The translations under genes were made by a program, and so were the position numbers. From assembly GCF_001700435.1 (NCBI RefSeq), contig NZ_LYPC01000011.1:1-64000 (forward strand): a DNA stretch of 64,000 bases, given 5' to 3'. The notes below the pieces were generated by a model. That model worked only from the letters and a program-made list of their open reading frames with translations. It made no database searches and had not been told where the DNA came from. Positions 20,757 through 29,440 of the stretch are shown piece by piece. This DNA comes from Paenibacillus pectinilyticus (GTDB lineage Bacteria > Bacillota > Bacilli > Paenibacillales > NBRC-103111). How positions within the stretch are numbered: position 1 is the first letter of the stretch; each line of letters begins with the position of its first letter.

Positions 20757-20787
20757 TGAATACGGACTGCCATGCTTTTCCATACTG
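20757..20787 (+). promoter_or_regulatory. Sigma-G/sigma-F-like forespore promoter of pbpG
   Basis: TGAATA (20757-20762), 18-bp spacer, CATACTG (20781-20787), close to the sigma-G consensus (TGMATA and CATACTA), about 40 bp before the pbpG start. B. subtilis pbpG is forespore-expressed, which agrees. Confidence 0.6.
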
Positions 20788-20828
20788 GATAGTAGCGCCA
20801 TTGGGCACGGAGAAGGGAGGCATGAAGC

Positions 20829-22949
20829 ATGTCCGAGAACGAAAATGGAAATGAAAATGCGAAGCCACGCCAACAGACCTCAGGGTCGCAGCAAGCCAAG
20901 ATGAAAAATGAAGTTCCAGCTTCCATGAGATGGATGAGGCGAATTAAGAAGACCTTTTCTTTCTTCTTCACCTGCGGACTTCTCTTGCTCATTGCAACAG
21001 CCGTCTTTCTTGTATATTTGCGCTCCCAAACGCTTCCTGTCACTAAAATGCTGCAAACCTCTCAGATGTACGATGCACATGGCGAGGTCATTGACACTTT
21101 CTATTCCGGCCAGAATCGGCAGGTTGTTCCTTTGAACGAAATATCACCTTATCTCATTAAAGCCACGCTAGCTGTAGAGGATCAGCATTTCTACGAGCAT
21201 TTCGGTGTCGATTTGAAGGCGGTGGCCCGTGCGGCGATTGTGAATGTTCAAGCGATGGCCAAGGTCCAAGGGGCAGGTACCATTACCCAGCAATTAGCTC
21301 GGAATTTATATTTAAATCATGACCGCACCTGGACCCGTAAAATTAAAGAAACCGTGTACGCTGTTCAAATGGAAATGCAGCTGAGCAAAGATGAAATTCT
21401 CACGGATTATTTGAACCAAATCTATTATGGTCATTCGACCTATGGCATTGAGACGGCATCTGAGCTTTTCTTCGGCAAGCATGCTAGTGAACTCACCCTA
21501 GCGGAGAGCGCAATGGTCGCTGGTGTTCCGAAAGGACCGCGGTATTATTCACCCTATTATGATCTGAAAAATGCGATGGATCGCCAAAAGATCGTCCTCC
21601 AGACGATGGTGAACAGCGGCTTCATTACCCAAAGCGCCGCTGACGCCGCAGGCAAGGAGAAGCTGACGATTCAGCCTCTTTCGAAGAAAAAACCTTCAGC
21701 AGCGCCCTATTTCCGGGATTATGTACGTAACCTCGCGACGGAAAAGCTCGGCATCACCGATGAACAGTTCGACGAAGGCGGTATTCGCGTATACACCACG
21801 CTGGATATGAATGCTCAGCAAATAGCGGAGAATGCCGTGACGAAGCAGCTTGAAGGCAAGACTGATCTGCAGGCAGCGTTGGTAGCGATCGACCCGCGAA
21901 CCGGGGAGATCAAAGCCATGGTCGGTGGACGTGACTACACGGAGAATCAATTCAACCGCGCTCTTTCCAATACGAGACAGCCGGGGTCTTCTTTTAAACC
22001 CTTCGTCTATATGGTTGCCTTACAGAATGGTTTTACCCCTGTCACAATGGTGAAAAGTGAACCTACCGTGTTTACGTACGACGATGGACGGCAGCAATAT
22101 ACGCCGCGAAACTTCAATGATCAGTATACGAATGCCAATATTGATATGCGTCAGGCCATTTCGAAGTCAGACAACATCTATGCGGTGCATACCGTATTAG
22201 CAGTAGGCCCACAGAAAGTCATTGATTTGGCCCGCAAATTGGGCGTAGCTTCACCGATGAAGCCCCTGCCATCCCTAGCTCTTGGGGCATTCCCTGTCAG
22301 TCCTCTGGAAATGGCCTCTGCCTTCGCTTCTATAGCGAATCAGGGGATCCATCGCGATACGACGGCAATTCTACGGATTGAAGATGCCAATGGTGCTATC
22401 TTATATGAAGCAAAGCCAAAAGAAGAGCAAGTGATTCCGCCAGCTGTTGCCTATGTCATGACGGATTTAATGGAAAGTGTATTCGAAGAGGGTGGAACGG
22501 GTAATCGTGTCGCCAGTACCATTAAGCGGCCGATTGCGGGTAAAACGGGCACAACTGACACGGACGCATGGCTTGTTGGCTTCACGCCGGAGCTTGCTAC
22601 TGCTGTCTGGGTGGGCTATGACAAGGACCGCGACATCTCCACAGTTGAATCTCATCTGGCGTCGCCGATCTTTGCCGATTTTACCGAACAGACCTTGGAT
22701 GCGATTCCGCCGAAGCTGTTCCCGATTCCCGAAGGCGTAAGTACGGTCTATATCGATCCTGTCAGCGGCAAATTATCCAACCAGGACTGTCCTAACTCAA
22801 AAATGGAGGCTTTCCTGACAGGCACAGAACCCACGACTTATTGTACGGATCGGCCTTCGAATCCTGCCACGACCGATGGGCAAAAAGATGCAGGCAAAGC
22901 CAATACTGGGTCTTGGTGGAACGATCTCAAGCGCTGGTGGAACGATTAA
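20829..22949 (+). CDS. pbpG: Class A penicillin-binding protein (PBP1A family)
   Basis: 706 residues. Short basic cytoplasmic tail, one membrane helix (about 38-60), glycosyltransferase 51 domain with EDQHFYEHFGVD and the GAGTITQQLARN motif, and a transpeptidase domain with the acylated serine in SSFK, SKSDN (SxN) and KTGTTD (KTG). It polymerises and crosslinks peptidoglycan outside the membrane. Divergent from speE and followed by ywhD, as B. subtilis pbpG, whose product works in spore formation. GGGAGG precedes the ATG. The sigma-G-like promoter supports a sporulation role, though this rests on motif matching. Confidence 0.92.
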   Translation: MSENENGNENAKPRQQTSGSQQAKMKNEVPASMRWMRRIKKTFSFFFTCGLLLLIATAVFLVYLRSQTLPVTKMLQTSQMYDAHGEVIDTFYSGQNRQVVPLNEISPYLIKATLAVEDQHFYEHFGVDLKAVARAAIVNVQAMAKVQGAGTITQQLARNLYLNHDRTWTRKIKETVYAVQMEMQLSKDEILTDYLNQIYYGHSTYGIETASELFFGKHASELTLAESAMVAGVPKGPRYYSPYYDLKNAMDRQKIVLQTMVNSGFITQSAADAAGKEKLTIQPLSKKKPSAAPYFRDYVRNLATEKLGITDEQFDEGGIRVYTTLDMNAQQIAENAVTKQLEGKTDLQAALVAIDPRTGEIKAMVGGRDYTENQFNRALSNTRQPGSSFKPFVYMVALQNGFTPVTMVKSEPTVFTYDDGRQQYTPRNFNDQYTNANIDMRQAISKSDNIYAVHTVLAVGPQKVIDLARKLGVASPMKPLPSLALGAFPVSPLEMASAFASIANQGIHRDTTAILRIEDANGAILYEAKPKEEQVIPPAVAYVMTDLMESVFEEGGTGNRVASTIKRPIAGKTGTTDTDAWLVGFTPELATAVWVGYDKDRDISTVESHLASPIFADFTEQTLDAIPPKLFPIPEGVSTVYIDPVSGKLSNQDCPNSKMEAFLTGTEPTTYCTDRPSNPATTDGQKDAGKANTGSWWNDLKRWWND

Positions 22950-22970
22950 ATCATTGTTGCAAGAAAACAC

Positions 22971-23008
22971 AAAAAGGCAGAACTAAGCGCGTCTTAGTCT
23001 GCCTTTTT
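22971..23008. terminator. Bidirectional terminator between pbpG and ywhD
   Basis: AAAAAGGCAG.AACTAAG pairs with CTTAGTCTGCCTTTTT (one mismatch), with A and T runs at the two ends, between converging genes. Confidence 0.85.
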
Positions 23009-23120
23009 GCTGTCCTAGTATATGAGGTAACATACACTAGGGTCTAGTATACCCGCTTCGACATTTCGTAACAATGGATGACACATAATGTTCATATTCT
23101 CCATATTTGCTTTAGAAAGC

Positions 23121-23612
23121 TTAGGAGAGGGCGTCCTTTAGGCTCTGATCCGAGCGATTCCACCAGTCTTCGTTGTGGGCAATCAGTTGATTACGAAGGG
23201 CCGTGCGCTCACTTTCCGACAAACCATCAAAGATGAATTTGCGCTTCATGGCACCGTCCATTTTGTTCACATGCTCAGCAAGAATCTTCCATCCGCGACG
23301 AGCTTCCGTGTCAATTAACATCTCACAAGCAGACATTCCCGCGTAATAGGAACCTTCTTCTGTACGATCAACGGCTACCCAGACGATCCAAGCCTTACGG
23401 CCATTCGGGACATCCTCTTTGTTCGTAGAGAACTTAATGCCCTTCTCAATTTTACTCTTCGCATGAAGTGTCCCTTCATCCAAATATGCTTCATCCCCAT
23501 CAATAATGATACCGGAGACGTTACTAAGATCAATGGCTCCTGCGCCGAAGCCTTTGTGATTCACTTTCGAGCTTACTATATTTAAGGCTAGCTTCTTCTT
23601 ATCCGCTTCCAT
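23121..23612 (-). CDS. ywhD: YwhD family protein
   Basis: 163 residues matching the YwhD family: NIVSSKVNHKGFGAGAIDLS, then GDEAYLDEGTLHAKSKIEKG, and a conserved C-terminal NEDWWNRS. The function is unknown. Start at ATG 23612 with GGAAGGTG upstream; a longer frame to 23996 reads across the divergent promoter region and is spurious. Neighbour of pbpG and speE as in B. subtilis, which makes the identification firm. Confidence 0.88.
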   Translation of the reverse strand: MEADKKKLALNIVSSKVNHKGFGAGAIDLSNVSGIIIDGDEAYLDEGTLHAKSKIEKGIKFSTNKEDVPNGRKAWIVWVAVDRTEEGSYYAGMSACEMLIDTEARRGWKILAEHVNKMDGAMKRKFIFDGLSESERTALRNQLIAHNEDWWNRSDQSLKDALS

Positions 23613-23799
23613 AAGGGCACCTTCCACTCTACATTGGTTAAAATGACGACATGCTTTCATTGTAGCGAAAGTCTTCCTGTAGAACAAGGGGCGACGGCTC
23701 ACCATGCCCATTCTAAGATTTCTTTTCATCCCGCAGAAATATTCCCTAGGTTGTCTACATATACATGCTGTAGATGCTTGTTTAGGCGGGGTGAATCTC

Positions 23800-25794
23800 A
23801 TGAATGTTCTATTCAAAAGCCGCAAGGTACAGTGGTTTGCCGTCATGCTTCTTGCTGCCGGCGCTGTGTTACTAACGAACACCTTACTCCCCTCCGCACC
23901 GAGAGGGACGGCTCCTGTTGTCTCTAAAGTTGAACCTCCTGCGCAGACACCGGACATGCAGCCTGCTGATACCGGTAAACCGGTAGAAGCCTCCACACCA
24001 CTTAGCTACCGTATTGCCGAATATCACATGAACGTTGCCTACACACCAGAAACGCAGCAGCTCCAAGGGCAACAAACGCTCACGTGGGAAAATCCAGGAT
24101 CCGTTCCTGTACAAGAAATTTATCTTCATCTTTATCCGAATGCGTTCGAATCCAAGAAAACGACTTTCATGCGTGAATCCGGCGGAAAGCTGCGCGAGGA
24201 TGAAGCTACAGCTGATAGCAGCGGCCATATGGATTTATTGTCTGTAAAGACCGATGACGGTGTAGACCTTACTAAACGTATGATGTTCGTGCAGCCTGAT
24301 GACGGGAATAAGGACGACCATACGCTGCTCAAAATCCCGTTGCCAAAACCGGTAGGCTCAGGAGAACGCGTAACCATCAAAACGGAGTTCCTCGTAAAAC
24401 TGCCTGCAGCCTTCGCTCGTATGGGCTATGTGAATGACTTCGTCATGGCAGGACAATGGTTTCCGAAGGTTGCCGCCTACGAACGCAAAGGGACAAGAGG
24501 ACGGACAGAGCCTGGCTGGGATCTTCATCAATACCACGGCAATTCCGAGTTCTATGCGGACTTCGGGTTGTACGATGTGAAGATTCAAGTACCCGCCAAC
24601 TACATAGTGGCCGCAACGGGTTTCCCCGTGAAGCCTGCTGTGACGGACAAGGGTACGAAGACGTACCAATTTTACGCCGAGGATGTTCATGACTTCGCAT
24701 GGTCAGCGTCACCTCATTTCGTCTATGTGGAAGAGCCCTTCTCCGCTCCGCAAGTTCCTGGGGTCAAGATTAAGCTGTACCTCGATCCCAACCATCAGGA
24801 TTTGAAGGATCGCTACATGTATGCCGCCAAAAAAGCGCTCGCACGCTACAGTCAATGGTACGGAACGTATCCCTACTCCACACTTTCCATTGTCGTTCCT
24901 CCTGATGGCGGTAACGGCGCTGGCGGTATGGAATATCCGACTTTGGTCACCGCTTGGGGTGCCAGCGACAAAGACCCTGATTTAGAGCTCGAACGCGTGG
25001 TCGTCCATGAAATTGGTCATCAATTCTTCTATGGACTCGTAGCCAGCAATGAGTTCGAAGAAGCTTGGTTGGATGAGGGCTTCACCTCCTATGCGGAAGA
25101 CAAAGTGATGGAAGCCGAATACGGAGAAAAGCCCAATTTACCCGTGGAATCTAGTTATATCACCTCACCGAATGCGTTGAAGAAAGATGCATGGGCTTAC
25201 ACAGGACACGATCAATACGCGGAAAATGTGTACACGCGCGGCAAGCTTGTTTTGAAAGCCATTGAAACACAAGTAGGTACCAAAATGATGGACGGTATTA
25301 TGAAAACGTATTTCGAGCGTTGGCAGTTTAAGCATCCAGCGACGAAGGATTTCCAGCAGGTTGTTGAAGATGTCAGCAAAACGAACTGGAATGATTTCTT
25401 TAATCAATATGTATACGGGGATATGATGATGGATTATTCCGTTGAGAGCGTACATGTCCAACCACAAGGGAACAAAGGCTCCGAGACCTACGAAAACACC
25501 ATCGTCATCGCAAAACGTGGCGGCAACTCACCGGAAGTACCTATTCAATTTCATTTCGCAGATGGCTCTACGTTGGACAAAACGTGGGATGGGAAGGAAA
25601 GCAGCATCGAATTCAAATTAACGAATGCCTCTCCCGTCGATTGGGTGCGCATTGATCCGAAATACACACTCGTGCTTGAGAATAAGCACATCAACAATTT
25701 CTATCAAACGCAATTAAATACGAAGTGGCAAATTCGATGGAATCTCGGCATTGTGCAAATCCTGCAAGCCCTATTCGGTTGGGTTGCCTGGTAA
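23800..25794 (+). CDS. Membrane-anchored M1 family metallopeptidase
   Basis: 664 residues. An N-terminal hydrophobic segment (about 12-31) acts as anchor or signal, followed by a Pro-rich linker, a beta-sandwich domain, and a thermolysin-like catalytic domain with the zinc motif H403-E-I-G-H407 and third ligand E426 (WLDEGF). GAGGMEYPTL corresponds to the GAMEN exopeptidase loop, suggesting aminopeptidase-type action at the cell surface. Start at 23800 follows GGGGTGA; the longer frame upstream has no binding site. Likely cotranscribed with the membrane protein 84 bp downstream. Confidence 0.88.
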   Translation: MNVLFKSRKVQWFAVMLLAAGAVLLTNTLLPSAPRGTAPVVSKVEPPAQTPDMQPADTGKPVEASTPLSYRIAEYHMNVAYTPETQQLQGQQTLTWENPGSVPVQEIYLHLYPNAFESKKTTFMRESGGKLREDEATADSSGHMDLLSVKTDDGVDLTKRMMFVQPDDGNKDDHTLLKIPLPKPVGSGERVTIKTEFLVKLPAAFARMGYVNDFVMAGQWFPKVAAYERKGTRGRTEPGWDLHQYHGNSEFYADFGLYDVKIQVPANYIVAATGFPVKPAVTDKGTKTYQFYAEDVHDFAWSASPHFVYVEEPFSAPQVPGVKIKLYLDPNHQDLKDRYMYAAKKALARYSQWYGTYPYSTLSIVVPPDGGNGAGGMEYPTLVTAWGASDKDPDLELERVVVHEIGHQFFYGLVASNEFEEAWLDEGFTSYAEDKVMEAEYGEKPNLPVESSYITSPNALKKDAWAYTGHDQYAENVYTRGKLVLKAIETQVGTKMMDGIMKTYFERWQFKHPATKDFQQVVEDVSKTNWNDFFNQYVYGDMMMDYSVESVHVQPQGNKGSETYENTIVIAKRGGNSPEVPIQFHFADGSTLDKTWDGKESSIEFKLTNASPVDWVRIDPKYTLVLENKHINNFYQTQLNTKWQIRWNLGIVQILQALFGWVAW

Positions 25795-25878
25795 GGACTT
25801 GACTCACGTCGTATGACAAACTCTGAGCGTATGCTTACGATGCCAGTTTTCTAAAGAAAACTTGAAGGAGGGACTTCG

Positions 25879-26697
25879 TTGGCCACCTATATCAAATCCG
25901 GCTTCAGGGCCGCTCTGCAGCAGCCTTTTGCCACGATTATTCTGTTCCTGTATCAGATGGGTTGGGGTGTTCTCCTGTATAAGTTTATACAAGGCATACT
26001 CGTCCCCCTCATGCATCGTTTCCCTGGCGCTGAGCAGCCTAAGCAAGCTTTGCAGATTTTTCTAGCAGAAGGACAGTTTCAGTTACTCAAAACCGATCTC
26101 AGCTATCCCTATTTGGGATGGCTCGCAGCTCTACTATGCACGCGCATGCTGCTGACCCCCCTGCTGAATGGCGGAGTCTATTATTCACTCACGCATGCCC
26201 ATCAGAATGCTGGCTATCGCTTCTTTCGAGGGATGAAGAAGCTGATGCTTCCTTTCCTGCTTGTGTACCTCATCCGCATCGCACTGAGTCTGCTGCCCTT
26301 GATCTGGTTGGTTCCCAAAGCCAAATATATTTTAGGCCACAGCTCCTCCTATGAGCAGGTCGCAACTTCGCTCCTGCCTTGGATACTCAGTGTATTGATT
26401 TACGGTTTTCTCTTGCAGCTGTTGTTCATGTATGTGCAATTTGCGATCGCAGCCAAACTAGGTATTCTCTCAACCGTTCTATCTTTCTTTCGCTATTCAC
26501 TGCCCATTATCGGACTTGCCCTCACTCTTTTACTCTTTGCAGGACTATTGGCAGGGGTCACTGTCACGGCGACCTACGTATGGGCAGGTCTGGTAGCGCT
26601 AATCATTTATCAGCTGTACCCGATCTTCCATATTTTCATCCAAATCTGGGGCATCTCCTCCCAATATCAGTTACTTTCAGCTAAAATATCCAATTAA
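25879..26697 (+). CDS. Polytopic membrane protein of unknown function
   Basis: 272 residues with about six hydrophobic segments (roughly 18-45, 76-98, 110-140, 165-195, 205-232, 235-262). I do not recognise a specific family; no transporter or enzyme signature is evident. Start is TTG with a strong AAGGAGGG site six bases upstream. It follows the M1 peptidase gene in the same direction and ends at the terminator at 26731, so the two probably form a small operon. Confidence 0.7.
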   Translation: MATYIKSGFRAALQQPFATIILFLYQMGWGVLLYKFIQGILVPLMHRFPGAEQPKQALQIFLAEGQFQLLKTDLSYPYLGWLAALLCTRMLLTPLLNGGVYYSLTHAHQNAGYRFFRGMKKLMLPFLLVYLIRIALSLLPLIWLVPKAKYILGHSSSYEQVATSLLPWILSVLIYGFLLQLLFMYVQFAIAAKLGILSTVLSFFRYSLPIIGLALTLLLFAGLLAGVTVTATYVWAGLVALIIYQLYPIFHIFIQIWGISSQYQLLSAKISN

Positions 26698-26730
26698 TAT
26701 CCAGCAAATTCGTGAATACGTAGGCATTCT

Positions 26731-26761
26731 CCCCTTCTCTTAGAGAAAGGGGCTTTTTTTT
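26731..26761 (+). terminator. Terminator after membrane protein gene
   Basis: CCCCTTCTCT, TA, AGAGAAAGGGG-type stem followed by TTTTTTTT. Confidence 0.85.
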
Positions 26762-26875
26762 GTCTATTTCCCGAACAATTCCACATATTTTTAGCCTATT
26801 TTGCATACAAAAAGAGGAATTTCATTGTTTATGACGAATTATTTGGACTAGCATCAAAAAACCAAATATTTCATG

Positions 26876-26988
26876 CCGAATTCCTCAGTTTATGGGGAAA
26901 CGGGGGAACCACTCCGGGTGAATTGATCTTGCAAGACAGGGATCATAGGGAACCTTCAACCGAACCCTCCAGCTAACCTCGTAGGCAC
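26876..26988 (+). promoter_or_regulatory. Cyclic-di-AMP riboswitch (ydaO/yuaA motif)
   Basis: The leader carries the signature blocks of the ydaO-yuaA motif in order: CGGGGGAACCA, CCGGGTGAATTGATCTTG, GGGATCATAGGGAACCTTCA, ACCGAACCCTCCAGCTAACC and TCGTAGGC. This RNA binds c-di-AMP and usually turns off downstream genes for cell wall hydrolases or potassium transport. It ends about 18 bases before the start of an NlpC/P60 hydrolase, the classic target. I see no separate intrinsic terminator between the motif and the gene, so control may be by sequestration of GGAAGGAG at 26990-26997 or by a terminator overlapping the aptamer. Confidence 0.92.
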
Positions 26989-27005
26989 CGGAAGGAGACA
27001 AGCAG

Positions 27006-27476
27006 TTGAAGAAGATTGTTGTTCTTGTATTTAGTCTTGTTTTGTTTTTGAGTGCGAGTGTAGGAAGCGTTTTCGCATCGTCCACGATGGATAACGAGGT
27101 AGACGAGCTTGTAGGTACTCCCTACAAATGGGCAGGAACAACGACCAAAGGCTTCGATTGCTCTGGTTTCACGTCCTACCTATTCTCCGAGTTCGGCATC
27201 GACATCCCGCACAGCTCCAAAGCACAAAACCAAGAAGGCTACTGGATTGACAAAAGTGATCTTCGTAAGGGCGATCTCGTATTTTTCAACACAGATGGCA
27301 GCGGCGTTTCTCATGTAGGTATGTACCTTGGAGATGGTGAATTCGTTCACTCCGCTACGAATCAAGGTGTTGTTAAGAATAAGTTGAGCGAATCCTACTA
27401 CGCGAAGCGGTACGTATCAGCCAGACGAGTTCTGTGGGATGATATCTACAATCAACTAACTGCTGAATCCAAGTAA
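27006..27476 (+). CDS. Secreted NlpC/P60 cell wall hydrolase
   Basis: 156 residues: signal peptide 1-24 (cleavage near SVFA-SS), then a lone NlpC/P60 domain with catalytic cysteine in KGFDCSGF, histidine in VSHVGMYLGDGEFVHS. It cleaves peptide stems of peptidoglycan, usually D-Glu to diamino acid. There is no separate wall-binding domain. Start is TTG with GGAAGGAG eight bases upstream. Controlled by the ydaO riboswitch immediately upstream, which links wall turnover to c-di-AMP. Confidence 0.93.
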   Translation: MKKIVVLVFSLVLFLSASVGSVFASSTMDNEVDELVGTPYKWAGTTTKGFDCSGFTSYLFSEFGIDIPHSSKAQNQEGYWIDKSDLRKGDLVFFNTDGSGVSHVGMYLGDGEFVHSATNQGVVKNKLSESYYAKRYVSARRVLWDDIYNQLTAESK

Positions 27477-27491
27477 TGTTCTCGGCACCGT

Positions 27492-27544
27492 GAATGAAGC
27501 CCTGCAAGCTTTGCTCGTATGAGCAGCTTGGAGGGCTTCATTCA
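27492..27544 (+). terminator. Stem-loop terminator after NlpC/P60 gene
   Basis: GAATGAAGCCCT.CAAGCT pairs with AGCTTG.AGGGCTTCATTC, an 18-bp stem with single mismatch and a 14-base loop. There is no long T-run, but the stem is strong and placed right after the stop. Confidence 0.65.
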
Positions 27545-27636
27545 TTGAACGGGAAGATACGCGTATACTAGTTGTATGAACGATTTTAATGTAAAAAACC
27601 ATAGAAGCCCGCAGGCTTGGGGAAGGATCAGAACGT

Positions 27637-28257
27637 ATGGATATCATAAAAGACAGCACAAGCAGCACAGTCCCCCCGTTTCCAGGTATTATTCACTCAA
27701 TTGATGAGATTAGAGCCGATATCGGGGAGGCCCACCCTGCCGTTCTACACAAAGTCATCAATCACATTGACGAGCACGCCCGTGCTTTCATTGCCAAATC
27801 TCCTTTATTCTATGTGTCCACATCCAATGCGGAAGGGCTCTGCGACCTCTCTCCCCGCGGGGATGGCGCCGGCTTCGTTCATGTGTTGGATGAACGCCGG
27901 TTCGTCTACCCGGAAAGACTCGGCAACCGCCGACTGGACTCGCTGCAAAATCTGCTAACGAACCCACAAGTAGGCCTCTTGTTCATCATTCCCGGCGTCG
28001 ACATGGTACTTCGCGTCAATGGCCGCGCTTATGTGACGAAGGATGAAGAGCTTCTCGCCACGATGAAGCTGAACGGCAAGCCGCCGATCGCCGCGGTTGG
28101 TGTCGAAGTGCAAGAATGCTTCGTGCATTGCAGCCGCGCCCTCAAGCTGTCGAAAATATGGGAACCCGAAACGTGGGTACCGGAGAACGAACAGCCGGAC
28201 GGCATGGATATGTTTCGCGCGCATGTGGCATTGAACGGGATCGCGTTGGAGGATTAA
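27637..28257 (+). CDS. PPOX-type FMN-dependent flavoprotein
   Basis: 206 residues with the split-barrel fold pattern of pyridoxamine 5'-phosphate oxidase relatives: FYVSTSNAEGLCDLSPRGD, RFVYPERLGNRRLDSLQNLL, VGLLFIIPGVDMVLRVNGRA, and CFVHCSRALKLSKIW. It resembles the MSMEG_1061-type subgroup, whose substrates are mostly unknown. Single gene with a GGGGAAGGA site upstream. The enzyme is probably cytosolic and binds FMN; the exact reaction is not predictable. Confidence 0.8.
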   Translation: MDIIKDSTSSTVPPFPGIIHSIDEIRADIGEAHPAVLHKVINHIDEHARAFIAKSPLFYVSTSNAEGLCDLSPRGDGAGFVHVLDERRFVYPERLGNRRLDSLQNLLTNPQVGLLFIIPGVDMVLRVNGRAYVTKDEELLATMKLNGKPPIAAVGVEVQECFVHCSRALKLSKIWEPETWVPENEQPDGMDMFRAHVALNGIALED

Positions 28258-28337
28258 GGCGATGCATCAAGTCGGAGGATCAGGCTTAGGGAAGAGCCTT
28301 GGAGACGCATAATCAGCCTTAAACCAACATCTGTAAC

Positions 28338-28366
28338 TTGACACACCATGTTAGCTGTTCTATAAT
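28338..28366 (+). promoter_or_regulatory. Consensus sigma-A promoter of the guanidinium exporter
   Basis: TTGACA (28338-28343), 17-bp spacer, TATAAT (28361-28366): a perfect match to the sigma-A consensus, starting transcription about 10 bp before the riboswitch. Confidence 0.9.
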
Positions 28367-28380
28367 TACGGCAAGTTGTT

Positions 28381-28473
28381 TTCTAGGGTTCCGCGGTGCA
28401 GGATGCCGGCTGGTCCGAGAGAAAACACACAGCGGATACGCTGTGGTCACGGAGGGAGAAAAGCCCGGGAGTC
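28381..28473 (+). promoter_or_regulatory. Guanidine-I riboswitch (ykkC class)
   Basis: Conserved blocks appear in order: CTAGGGTTCCG (28383-28393), GCTGGTCCGAGAG (28409-28421), and ACGGAGGGAGAAAAGCCCGG ending in GAG (28449 on). This is the ykkC guanidine-I aptamer. Its 3' conserved block is also the 5' arm of a terminator (28459-28510), so guanidine binding would prevent termination and allow exporter expression. Confidence 0.94.
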
Positions 28474-28510
28474 TATCGCTTAATGCGATCATACTCTCGG
28501 GCTTTTCTCT
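28459..28510 (+). terminator. Riboswitch-controlled terminator
   Basis: AAAAGCCCGGGAGT, inner ATCGC/GCGAT, and ACTCTCGGGCTTTT form a long stem followed by TTTTCTCT. The upstream arm overlaps the last conserved block of the guanidine-I aptamer. Confidence 0.85.
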
Positions 28511-28551
28511 GTGTGCGTGGCCTGCTTCCGCCGATAAAGGAGTGATTCAGC

Positions 28552-28872
28552 ATGGCCTGGTTGTATTTAGTTATTGCGGGTGTTTTCGAAGTCGTCTGGG
28601 CGATCTCATTGAAATTTTCTCATGGATTCACACGGCTAGTCCCTTCGATCGTTACAGTTCTCGGAATGATCGTTAGCTTTTTCTTCTTAGCTACCGCGAC
28701 CAAAACGCTCCCGATCGGCACGGCCTACGCGGCCTGGACCGGTATTGGCGCAGTTGGCGCGATTATCATTGGCACGCTTTTTCTCGATGAACCGATCAGT
28801 TTGGTCCGGATCTTGTTCATGGTGTTGATCTTGGTTGGCGTGCTTGGGTTGAAATTTACATCTGGGCACTAG
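28552..28872 (+). CDS. gdx: Guanidinium exporter (SMR family, Gdx/SugE type)
   Basis: 106 residues with four membrane helices and the essential Glu13 (VFEVVWAISLKFS), the GWIYL/KxS-type SugE features, and a TAYAAWTGIGAVG motif in helix 3. Small multidrug resistance proteins of this type act as dual-topology dimers that exchange guanidinium for protons. The upstream guanidine-I riboswitch settles the substrate. Start follows AAAGGAGTGA. A single gene, so probably a homodimer and not the paired kind. Confidence 0.93.
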   Translation: MAWLYLVIAGVFEVVWAISLKFSHGFTRLVPSIVTVLGMIVSFFFLATATKTLPIGTAYAAWTGIGAVGAIIIGTLFLDEPISLVRILFMVLILVGVLGLKFTSGH

Positions 28873-28910
28873 GCTGAGGACTGCGGGTTGGAAATTGGCT
28901 GGATGAGCTA

Positions 28911-28956
28911 GTAAATGATAATGTAAATGTAAATGAAATTGAAAATGAAAATGAAA
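28911..28956. repeat. Short AAATG-type hexamer repeat
   Basis: A degenerate run of GTAAAT/GAAAAT units between the gdx stop and the converging YdeI-type gene. It is unrelated in sequence to the large GGTTCA array 2 kb away but has the same six-base period. Confidence 0.6.
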
Positions 28957-28960
28957 GGTG

Positions 28961-29410
28961 CTACGCCTCGCCCATTTGCGTGACGATATTCGCAATGCGG
29001 CGGAGCCTCGTATCTTGTGTCTTGGCGTCCTCGACTTGTCGGACGAATTCTTTGCGCTTCGAGAAGGCGAGCGCTTCAAACTTCTGAACGGCGCCGTCTT
29101 GTTCGGACAAAGCGGATTGCAGATCAGCCGGGACTTCCACCGTTCGCGGTGCTAGGTCCAGAGCCAAAGTCACCTCGACAGGGTCCTCGGCATTCAAGCC
29201 GGAAGCTTTTCTATGGGCTTCACTAAGCGGGATGAGGTACTCGCCTCCCATCACACCAATGGTCGTGCTATATGTGTACCCGTTCAGGGATACGGATACG
29301 CTTGGCTTTTTGCCTCCTGCGAGAGCGGTCATGACTTCTTCGGGGATGACGATACCCGTAGCCTTCTTATTCTGGGCTTTCATAACCTTGGTATGGAACG
29401 TTACACTCAT
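28961..29410 (-). CDS. YdeI/OmpD-associated family protein (DUF1905)
   Basis: 149 residues. An N-terminal DUF1905 domain (about 1-95: FHTKVMKAQNKKATGIVIPE, VMGGEYLIPLSEAHRKASGL) is followed by a C-terminal OmdA-type helical segment (FSKRKEFVRQVEDAKTQDTR, LRRIANIVTQM). No catalytic residues are known; the family is widespread and poorly understood. The start ATG follows GGAGG. Converges with gdx. Confidence 0.8.
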   Translation of the reverse strand: MSVTFHTKVMKAQNKKATGIVIPEEVMTALAGGKKPSVSVSLNGYTYSTTIGVMGGEYLIPLSEAHRKASGLNAEDPVEVTLALDLAPRTVEVPADLQSALSEQDGAVQKFEALAFSKRKEFVRQVEDAKTQDTRLRRIANIVTQMGEA

Positions 29411-29440
29411 CGTTTTGGCCTCCTAGGCGTGGATAGAATT

